A stretch of DNA of 7,019 nucleotides from Pirellulales bacterium (lineage in GTDB: Bacteria > Planctomycetota > Planctomycetia > Pirellulales > JAICIG01), in assembly GCA_025924495.1 (NCBI GenBank), contig JAICIG010000413.1:1-7019 (forward strand), written 5' to 3'. How positions within the stretch are numbered: the stretch's first letter is position 1; the number at the start of each line of letters is the position of its first letter. Under the pieces are notes generated by a model. That model did no database searches and was not told the origin of the DNA. It saw nothing but the letters and a program-made list of their open reading frames with translations. Of the stretch, positions 1 through 5,790 are shown piece after piece. The position numbers were made by a program, and so were the translations under genes.

Positions 1-1
1 C

Positions 2-133
2 GACTACGTCACGATCATCGGCGACGAAGCCTTCCGCCGGGGCTGGCACGTCTACTGCACCGCCGGCGACTATCTGCGGACCATCTGCCCCGACTGCGCT
101 CGGCGCTTGGGCCGCGGCCCCGCACGTTCTTAG
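2..133 (+). CDS. C-terminal fragment of an unidentified protein with a CPDC motif (5' truncated by window edge)
   Basis: An open frame enters from the left edge and ends at TAG 131-133, giving 43 visible residues that begin DYVTIIGDEAF and end GRGPARS. The third codon position is G or C in nearly all codons, which is strong coding evidence in a GC-rich genome. H16, C19 and C29-P-D-C32 could be the second half of a small zinc-binding site, but the rest of the protein is missing so this is only suggestive. I do not recognise the family. It is the only gene on the plus strand here, and the hairpin-rich repeat follows its stop by about 70 bases. No start site is visible because the gene begins outside the window. 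Confidence 0.55.
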   Translation, partial: DYVTIIGDEAFRRGWHVYCTAGDYLRTICPDCARRLGRGPARS

Positions 134-471
134 CCACAACGTGGCGCAATTCACCAGCCTGCCGCAACGCCCCAGGAACTCGACGCCCAATCTATTCCGC
201 CAGCCCTGAAAGGGCGAAACTGTGCGCAGCGCCGGTGGCGCCCCGTTGGGGCTTTGACGACAGATGAAGCGCGATGGCGCTACTGGGACTGCGCCCCAGG
301 CTGATGAATCGTGCACCTTCGGTGCTGAAGAGGCAGGTCGGGGCGTCGGACGCTGCATAGCCGAAGGAACTGGGAAACGAGCCGGCGCCGCCCAAAGTCC
401 GGAACAGCGTGATGTTCGCCCCGGCCCGCGTCGAACGGACAATGTTCTCAGAGGCTATCGATCGCGTGGAA
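134..471. other. Intergenic region carrying a hairpin-rich repeat
   Basis: No convincing gene is seen in this stretch. Open frames exist on both strands but their predicted peptides are low-complexity, rich in Gly, Ala, Arg and Ser, as expected when hairpin-rich GC repeats are translated. The left half holds a series of short inverted repeats (listed separately). Positions about 360-471 show nothing recognisable. The flanking genes converge: the plus-strand fragment ends at 133 and the minus-strand small gene ends at 472, so transcription termination from both sides must happen here. Confidence 0.6.
195..353. repeat. Multi-hairpin dispersed-type repeat element
   Basis: At least six short stem-loops follow each other: 203-215 (GCCCT/AGGGC, loop GAA), 229-241 (GCGCC/GGCGC, loop GGT), 240-252 (GCCCC/GGGGC, loop GTT, overlapping the previous one), 268-281 (AGCGC/GCGCT, 4-base loop), 283-299 (CTGGG/CCCAG, 7-base loop) and 313-325 (GCACC/GGTGC, loop TTC). 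A weaker one lies at 343-353 (GCGTC/GACGC). Stems of five pairs with mostly three-base loops in such density are not expected by chance. The pattern resembles hairpin repeats scattered between planctomycete genes that are often mistaken for small proteins. That resemblance is from memory; only the hairpins are seen directly. The outer borders are approximate. Confidence 0.5.
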
Positions 472-768
472 CTAAATCTTCTTCACGTTCTTCAGGTAGC
501 TCGTGTGCGCCGAAAGATCACGGGAAATCAGCTCACCTTCGTTCCACAGGTAAGGAAAGCCTTTCTTCAGGCACTCGGCCAACGAGGATGCCAGATGCTT
601 CAGCCTTGTTGACAGCTCGCGAATCGGTCGTCGCTCCGCTTCCGAGAGCCCTGCCGCTGAATAAGTGAGATACCGGTCCAAGCACATCGCAACGGAATTG
701 TAGACATGTGCGCCCAACGCAAGAAATTTATCGGGCCCCCCGCCATCGATCGCCGCAAACTCGCCCAT
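472..768 (-). CDS. Small uncharacterised protein, 98 residues
   Basis: An ATG at 768-766 opens 98 codons ending at TAG 474-472. An in-frame TAG lies seven codons upstream with no other good start between, so this is the only likely start; a GAGG three bases before the ATG is a modest ribosome binding site. The protein looks real: mixed codon use without low-complexity runs, and regular heptad-like hydrophobic spacing suggesting three or four helices, roughly residues 16-37, 42-68 and 80-97. It has no signal peptide, membrane segment or catalytic motif, and contains two isolated cysteines. I do not recognise the family. It lies 100 bases downstream of the DUF1552 gene on the same strand, so it could be read through from that operon, but no functional link is evident. 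It might alternatively be a remnant of a longer gene. Confidence 0.5.
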   Translation of the reverse strand: MGEFAAIDGGGPDKFLALGAHVYNSVAMCLDRYLTYSAAGLSEAERRPIRELSTRLKHLASSLAECLKKGFPYLWNEGELISRDLSAHTSYLKNVKKI

Positions 769-868
769 TCGCCTCGCAAATCCCTAGCCTACGCCAGAAG
801 GATTCATCATCGACGTATACCGTCGCCGAGTTCCCGGCTCTTAGTTGAAACCGAGCGAGTATTCCGGT

Positions 869-2209
869 TTACACTTTCCCAAACACTTCCCCGCCTGTCG
901 TCCCTGCGCTGTCGGCAAATGACTCGACGCCAATCTCGAGCGAGTGCAGGATGCTGAGGAAGATGTTGGACATGCGGGTTTCGCCTTGGCGCCAGTAGCG
1001 GCCGTGATGCAGGCCGAGGTTGGCGCCGCCGGCGAGCAGCGTGGGCAGGTTTTTGGGATTGTGGGTGGTGCTGGCGCCGCTGCCGAAGAGGACAATGGTG
1101 TTGTCGAGGACCGGGCCGTTCTTGTCGCGATACTGCTGCAAGCGAGAGAAGAAGTAAGCGAGCTGCTCACTGAGAAACAGGTCATACTTGGCGAAGTTGA
1201 GCTGCCCTTCTTTGTCTTCGGCGTGCGACAGGCTGTGGTGCGTGCGGCTGAGGCCGAGCTTCAGGGGGAAAGTGTCGCTAATGCCCATTCCGTCTTCGCG
1301 GTTCAGCATGAAGGCCACGCTGCGCGTGATGTCGGCGTCGAAGGCCAGGGCGATCAGGTCGAACATCGTGCGGTAGAAGTCGCGAGGCTCGCCTTCGTTG
1401 GTGGCGTCGAGGTTGAGGTGCGAGTAGTCCTGCGACTTGAGCGGAATGTCGATCCACTTTTCCGAAGCGGTTAACCGCGATTCGACCTCGTCGAGCGAGG
1501 TGAGATACTGGTCCATCTTCTCGCGGTCTGACTTGCCGAGCCGCTTGTCGAGCGAACGGGCGCTGGCGAGCACGGCGTCGACCAGGCGGATGCGGCGCTG
1601 CAGTTGATCGCGGCGCGTTTCGAGCGAGGCCCGATCGCCCCGGAACAGGCGGTCGAAAATCCGCCGCGGGTTGTTCTCGGCCGGGATCGGTTTGCCTTCC
1701 AGACTGTACGAGATGGTGCCGGTGCGCGAGAGAAAGCCCGTGCCCGCGTCGATCGACATTACCAGCGACGGTTGGCGGCAGTGTTGCTTGGTGTGCTGGG
1801 CGATGACCTGGTCGAGGCCGACCGTGTTGTACATGCCCGGCTTCGGGTTGTGCAGCGGGGCGCCGGTCAGCCACATGTCGGAGCAGACGTGCGGGTCGGC
1901 CTTGGGACCGCTCGGATGGTACAGCCCGCCCAGGAAGCTCAATTGATTGCGAAACGGCGCCAGCGGCTCGGTCGATTTGCCGAACACGAACTGCCCGTTC
2001 TGCTCGGCCCGCGGAAACCAGCTCCACTCGTCCAGGCCGTGCTGCTCGCGGGGCAGCGACATGCCGTTGGCAGTATATAAGGCGCAGAAGCGGCGGGGGA
2101 TCTGCTCCGCCACCTCTTGGCCCATCGCCTCTAACACCGGCAATGCCAGCGACATGCCGGCAATACCCTTGAGCAAGCTACGACGATGCAGTTTCAGAGG
2201 TGCGGCCAC
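869..2209 (-). CDS. DUF1552 family protein, Tat-exported
   Basis: From a GTG start this is a 446-residue protein, normal for the DUF1552 family (PF07586). The N-terminus has a twin-arginine signal, HRRSLLKG at residues 8-15, followed by a short hydrophobic stretch (about 16-28), so the protein should be exported folded. Family-typical elements are GLYHPSG near 95-101 with the WLTG motif at 113-116, the HHSLSH segment at 324-329, FGSGAS near 375-380 and NLPTLLAGG at 387-395. DUF1552 and its relative DUF1501 are thought to resemble the alkaline phosphatase/sulfatase fold, but no reaction has been shown, and I cannot point to a complete catalytic site. The gene follows the large cytochrome by 42 bases on the same strand, the arrangement usual in Planctomycetes, implying a shared operon and probably a shared process outside the cytoplasmic membrane. 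A longer frame from TTG at 2227 is possible but lacks a ribosome binding site. Confidence 0.93.
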   Translation of the reverse strand: MAAPLKLHRRSLLKGIAGMSLALPVLEAMGQEVAEQIPRRFCALYTANGMSLPREQHGLDEWSWFPRAEQNGQFVFGKSTEPLAPFRNQLSFLGGLYHPSGPKADPHVCSDMWLTGAPLHNPKPGMYNTVGLDQVIAQHTKQHCRQPSLVMSIDAGTGFLSRTGTISYSLEGKPIPAENNPRRIFDRLFRGDRASLETRRDQLQRRIRLVDAVLASARSLDKRLGKSDREKMDQYLTSLDEVESRLTASEKWIDIPLKSQDYSHLNLDATNEGEPRDFYRTMFDLIALAFDADITRSVAFMLNREDGMGISDTFPLKLGLSRTHHSLSHAEDKEGQLNFAKYDLFLSEQLAYFFSRLQQYRDKNGPVLDNTIVLFGSGASTTHNPKNLPTLLAGGANLGLHHGRYWRQGETRMSNIFLSILHSLEIGVESFADSAGTTGGEVFGKV

Positions 2210-2214
2210 GGAAT

Positions 2215-2219
2215 TCCTC
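2215..2219 (-). promoter_or_regulatory. Ribosome binding site deciding the DUF1552 start
   Basis: GAGGA on the minus strand lies five bases before GTG 2209-2207. The upstream in-frame TTG at 2227-2225 has no comparable sequence before it. The site therefore favours a protein beginning [13 protein letters not shown], which also puts the twin arginine close to the N-terminus as usual for Tat signals. Confidence 0.55.
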
Positions 2220-2251
2220 GGGGGCAAACGTCGCGATCAGCGGCGGGGCCG

Positions 2252-5200
2252 CTACTTGGTCAAAAACGCCTCGCTGTGGATCACAAACCGAACTAGGTCC
2301 AGGGCAGGGTAACCGGCGGATTTTAATTCTAATCCCCGCTCCTTGAGTTGTTCAAGTTCCTGGTACGACAGACTGCGGCCCGTGGCGTAGCCGGTGAGGT
2401 GCTTGAGAAAGCTGAACGTCACCTGGTCGATCCGCACATCGGCCAGGTAGGCCTTGAGCGCGTTGGCGTCAGCCACTTCCGTGCCATCTGGCAAGGTGGA
2501 GCGAGCGTCGGCGGCGGCGGTTTGCTTGAACAGCCCGCCGGCGTCGAATTGCTCCAGTGGCAGCCCCCAAGGATCGATCCCCTCGTGGCACTTGGCGCAG
2601 CCTTCCTGGTTGCGATGCCGTTCGAGTTTCTGCCGCAACGTGAGCTTCTGGCCGTCGTCGGGCGGCAAGGCCGGAACATTGGGAGGCGGATCGTCGGGCG
2701 GCTCGGCGATGATTTTGCGCGCCAGCCACGCGCCGCGCTTGACGGGGTTCGACTCGCGTCCATCCGACAGTCCGGCGAGAATGCCGGCCTGCGCCAATAC
2801 GCCGCCAAGATTCTGGTTGTCGTGCTTGATGGCGACGAATTCAAAGCCGCTCTCGGTGCGATCAGCCAGACCGTAATAGTCGGCCACGGCTTCGTTGGCG
2901 ACGATGAAGTCGCTCTGCACCAGGTTTTTGAGCGGCAGGCTATTGCGCACGAGATGCATGAAGAACTCGACCGGCTCCTCGCGCAAGTGCGTTTTGGCGT
3001 GGCGCGAAAGACGCGGGTAGCGCTGACGATCGGTCTCGACGACGTCGAGCTTGTCGAGGTTCAGCCACTGCGAGACGAACTCGCGGGCGAATTGCATAAA
3101 TCGCGGGTGGTGAATCATACGCTCGGTCTCGGCGTCGAGCGAGGCGTGCAGCTGCCCGGCGGCCGCCAGCGACAGCAACCGTTCATCGGGCGGCGCGTTC
3201 CAGAGAAAGTAGGAGAGCTTGGAGGCCAGCTCATATTCGCCAAGCGGTTCGGCCTCGGGCGTTTCGCTGTTTTCGATCAAGAACAAGAACTGCGGCGAGG
3301 TGAGCACGACGAGCAGCGCGTCTTTGATGCTCTGTTGGAAGTTGTTTGTCTTGGCAAACGATTCTTTCCAGACAGCGAGTAGGGCGGCTAATTCCTGCTC
3401 GGCCACCGGCCGGCGGAAAGCCTTTGTGGCGAACGAAGCGAGAATCTCGCGAGCGTAAGCCGGCGGGTTCGGCTTGTTCGGCGAGTCGATGAAGATGTCG
3501 TAGTGCGTTGCCGGCGGCCAGGTCTCATAGAGCGGGCCTTCGAATTCGATCGAACGAATCAAGAGCCGCGGCATATCGCGGCCATCGGTATACTCGCTGC
3601 GAACGCCAATTTCGCGGACGCCGGCCAGGTAATTGACGTTGTCTTTTTCCACGTCGGGGCTGGGGAAGTTGCTAATGGCGCCTTCGAAGACGTAGTCCTT
3701 CAGCTCGGTCGACGCGACCGTCTGAGCTTCGCCCACTTGAGCCAGCGTGCTGCCGCAGTCGCGCCGCAGCCCGAGATGTACGCCGATGTGCGGCGTGCGC
3801 TGCTCGAATTTCACGAAGCGTTTGGCCAACTCGTCGCCTTCCGTCAGGGGCGTCAACACGATGCGCGCCGGCGGCGGTGGGTCGCCGTATTGCGCAGCTA
3901 CGGTCAGCGGACCGGCTGGCAGACGTACGACGAGGAAGGCAGGCTGCGGAGGCTGGCCGGAGAATTGCCGCTCGCCTAACCGGAGCGTGAGCAGTTGCGG
4001 CTTTTTCGGCTGCTGATTCGTCGATTCGGCCGAGGCCGCCTGCTCATAGACATCAACCTGGTAAATCCCGGCGGAAGCGATATTTACAGTCCGCGGCTGA
4101 GCCAGGTTTTCTACGGCGATTGCTCCGGGTGCGTCGGCCGGGCGGCTACCGGCGCCGCGATCGAGCAAAAAGCCGTCGTCGTACTTGGCGGCCTTGACCG
4201 TGACGCGGAATCGCCCTCGGTCAGGCAGTTCGCGCAGCGAGATCTTGAAGTTGGCCTTCGGCCCGTAGGTGCTGTCGACCTGGAACAGCTCTTCGCTGGG
4301 AATCGCCGGCCGCAACAGCAGGCCCTGCGGCACGGTGGAATAGGCTTCGCCCTTGGGGTAGCCCTCGCTGCCGCGCATGCAGGCGAAGACCGCATGATAA
4401 ATACTGTCGTACTCGCGCCAGCCGCGCACCGTGTCGTTGCCGGCGTAGCCTTCGATAAAGCGATACTTCGTCTGCATGACGAACGGCTGGTAGGCGAACG
4501 GCTTGGCGGGCTGCAACTGAGTGACCGTGAAGTCTTCGTTTTTCAGCAGGTGGCTCAAGGCGCCGAGAATTAGCTTGTCGGGGCAGGGGGCAGGGTTGAT
4601 GCCGGCGCCCAGCTCCATCCGGAAGTTCTGGACGACAGGTTTCGTTTGTTCGTCAACGATGCACCGCTCCAGCGCCTGCTCGGCGATGTTGAAGTAGGCC
4701 TCGATCAAGAGCGGCGACAGCAGCATCGTCTGCGCGTTGTTGGCAAAGCCTTCCTTCGAGATCGCCTCGGGGGGGAGCACTTCGGTGAGATCATCGTCGA
4801 TGCCGAGCAGCTCTCGCAATGTGTTGCGATACTGTGAGACCGTGAGCCGCCGCACCGAACCATTCTTGGCCTGCTTGCGCGATCGCACCATGACGATCGC
4901 ATCATCGATCCACTGCTCGAACAAATGCCGCTCTTCCGCCGTCGGCTGCGGTTCATCTCCGGGCGGCATCGCCTCATCGGCGAGTTGCTCGCGGATATCT
5001 TTCCAGAGGAAAGGAGCTCGACCGGCCAGCATGCCATCGAGATTGTCGACGCGAATGCCCGACTTCATTTTGTCGGCGTTGTGGCAGCGCAGACAGTATT
5101 TATTGAGGAGCGGCTGAATGTGCTGCTGGAAACGCTGATTGATCGCAGCGGCCTGATCGGCGCCGAGGGCTGGAGCCGGGGCAGCTTCTTGGCCGAGGCC

Positions 5201-5290
5201 GAGTGAGGCACAGAAAATCAGGAGGAGTGCCGCCATAATGGCGATGGCGCGAGGAAAGATTAGAGTCGATTGCTTACTGGGGTGGGGCAT
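2252..5290 (-). CDS. Exported planctomycete cytochrome: PSCyt1, DUF1587, DUF1595, DUF1592, DUF1588, DUF1585
   Basis: The protein has 1012 residues from ATG 5290. Residues 1-34 are a Sec-type signal: a basic n-region, a hydrophobic core at about 15-31, and likely cleavage near LGLG-QEA. Domains in order are PSCyt1 cytochrome c-like (about 52-135, haem motif C66-x-x-C-H70, possible axial M108), DUF1587 (147-210), an uncharacterised middle (about 220-605), DUF1595 (609-672), DUF1592 (682-806), DUF1588 (825-920, second haem motif C898-x-x-C-H902) and DUF1585 (934-1008). Two CxxCH motifs suggest a di-haem electron carrier acting outside the cytoplasmic membrane; the reaction and substrate are unknown. 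DUF1552 follows 42 bases downstream, the usual partner. The reading frame stays open upstream to 5653, but those 121 codons run through intergenic repeats and precede the signal peptide, so they are rejected. Only a weak GAG precedes the chosen ATG. Domain borders are estimated by eye. Confidence 0.93.
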   Translation of the reverse strand: MPHPSKQSTLIFPRAIAIMAALLLIFCASLGLGQEAAPAPALGADQAAAINQRFQQHIQPLLNKYCLRCHNADKMKSGIRVDNLDGMLAGRAPFLWKDIREQLADEAMPPGDEPQPTAEERHLFEQWIDDAIVMVRSRKQAKNGSVRRLTVSQYRNTLRELLGIDDDLTEVLPPEAISKEGFANNAQTMLLSPLLIEAYFNIAEQALERCIVDEQTKPVVQNFRMELGAGINPAPCPDKLILGALSHLLKNEDFTVTQLQPAKPFAYQPFVMQTKYRFIEGYAGNDTVRGWREYDSIYHAVFACMRGSEGYPKGEAYSTVPQGLLLRPAIPSEELFQVDSTYGPKANFKISLRELPDRGRFRVTVKAAKYDDGFLLDRGAGSRPADAPGAIAVENLAQPRTVNIASAGIYQVDVYEQAASAESTNQQPKKPQLLTLRLGERQFSGQPPQPAFLVVRLPAGPLTVAAQYGDPPPPARIVLTPLTEGDELAKRFVKFEQRTPHIGVHLGLRRDCGSTLAQVGEAQTVASTELKDYVFEGAISNFPSPDVEKDNVNYLAGVREIGVRSEYTDGRDMPRLLIRSIEFEGPLYETWPPATHYDIFIDSPNKPNPPAYAREILASFATKAFRRPVAEQELAALLAVWKESFAKTNNFQQSIKDALLVVLTSPQFLFLIENSETPEAEPLGEYELASKLSYFLWNAPPDERLLSLAAAGQLHASLDAETERMIHHPRFMQFAREFVSQWLNLDKLDVVETDRQRYPRLSRHAKTHLREEPVEFFMHLVRNSLPLKNLVQSDFIVANEAVADYYGLADRTESGFEFVAIKHDNQNLGGVLAQAGILAGLSDGRESNPVKRGAWLARKIIAEPPDDPPPNVPALPPDDGQKLTLRQKLERHRNQEGCAKCHEGIDPWGLPLEQFDAGGLFKQTAAADARSTLPDGTEVADANALKAYLADVRIDQVTFSFLKHLTGYATGRSLSYQELEQLKERGLELKSAGYPALDLVRFVIHSEAFLTK

Positions 5291-5430
5291 ATTCTCGGCG
5301 GGAGTGAGTTCGCTTATTGCCCCGAGGCTGTTCCGGCGGGAGACTCTTATTGTACGCGAAAAAACTCTCGTTTGGGTCCCGGCACGCTGAATTGTGGTGA
5401 TGCTATTTGACGGTATGACAAGGATCTCTG

Positions 5431-5463
5431 GTAGGGAACGTCCTCTGTGGCGCTGCGTGGAGC
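5431..5463 (+). repeat. Repeat unit A, direct copy
   Basis: This 33-base unit begins GTAGGGAACG and ends GTGGAGC. It matches unit B, which starts 35 bases later, at 29 of 33 positions, so the two are nearly head-to-tail with a two-base spacer. Its inner GGAACG...CGTTCC palindrome is degraded (CGCTGC replaces CGTTCC), so it looks like an older copy. Confidence 0.75.
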
Positions 5464-5465
5464 TC

Positions 5466-5498
5466 GTAGGGAACGCCCTCCGTGGCGTTCCGTGGAGC
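5466..5498 (+). repeat. Repeat unit B, left arm of long inverted repeat
   Basis: Same unit as A but with the inner palindrome intact: GGAACG and CGTTCC flank a ten-base centre, so the unit can fold on its own. Its first 27 bases (5466-5492) are also the reverse complement of unit C at 26 of 27 positions, so B and C can form a 27-pair stem around a 32-base loop. Confidence 0.8.
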
Positions 5499-5524
5499 GT
5501 GAAAAAGTGTCGGTTCGTAGTTCG

Positions 5525-5551
5525 CGGAACGCCACGGAGGACGTTCCCTAC
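5525..5551 (-). repeat. Repeat unit C, inverted copy
   Basis: Reverse-complement copy of unit B with one mismatch in 27 bases, at the eleventh base of the unit, where C agrees with A rather than B. Together with B it makes the dominant secondary structure of the intergenic region. Similar units beginning GTAGGGAACG are, from memory, common between planctomycete genes; this should be confirmed by a genome search. Confidence 0.8.
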
Positions 5552-5790
5552 AGCAATGGAATCGCAACCGGCCGATTCATGAGGACTTTTTCCGCGCCGA
5601 GGAATCCGTGGGAATTCCGATCGGAGTAGCTCGTCGAATCGGCAAGATACCAAAGGCCGACGAGTGCAAGCCCCCGCGATCGCAGCGAATTGGCCGCGAG
5701 GCGGCGCGGCGCATTGTAGGCGCGTCGATCAGGCGAAACCGGCTTCCTGTCACCCCGGCGAAGATGCGACGTTTGCCATCAAAGCGCCGG

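Larger units (their letters stand above)
5291..5790. other. Intergenic region with direct and inverted repeats
   Basis: This 500-base gap between two minus-strand genes has no convincing gene. Open frames across it, including the upstream extension of the cytochrome frame, encode peptides such as GNVLRGVP that are simply translations of the repeat. The centre (5431-5551) holds three repeat units listed separately. The promoter of the cytochrome operon should lie in 5291-5430: TACAAT on the minus strand at 5354-5349 resembles a -10 box, but no matching -35 box is seen. Right after the HEAT gene there is a six-pair inverted repeat, CCGGCG 5755-5760 with CGCCGG 5785-5790, without a T tract. Positions 5560-5750 show nothing recognisable. 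Confidence 0.6.

Noticed and set aside
264..668. Plus-strand open frame of 134 codons.
   Set aside because: Low-complexity Gly/Arg/Ser peptide running through the hairpin repeat and then antisense to the more convincing 98-residue gene.
811..825. Small palindrome CGACG-TATAC-CGTCG between the DUF1552 gene and the small gene, considered as a terminator or operator.
   Set aside because: Five-pair stem with no T tract and no second copy to suggest a regulator site.
944..1474. Plus-strand open frame of 176 codons antisense to DUF1552.
   Set aside because: The peptide is Val/Ala/Glu/Gly-rich, typical of the complement of a GC-rich gene, and the other strand is a clear family member.
2348..3382. 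Plus-strand open frame of 344 codons antisense to the cytochrome.
   Set aside because: The opposite strand encodes recognisable DUF1592, DUF1588 and DUF1585 domains; the long antisense frame follows from high GC at third positions.
5349..5354. TACAAT on the minus strand as a -10 box for the cytochrome operon.
   Set aside because: No acceptable -35 hexamer at 16-18 bases; a six-base match alone is too weak to list as a promoter.
5755..5790. Inverted repeat CCGGCG/CGCCGG just after the HEAT gene stop, considered as a terminator.
   Set aside because: Only six pairs, a 24-base loop and no T tract on the minus strand.
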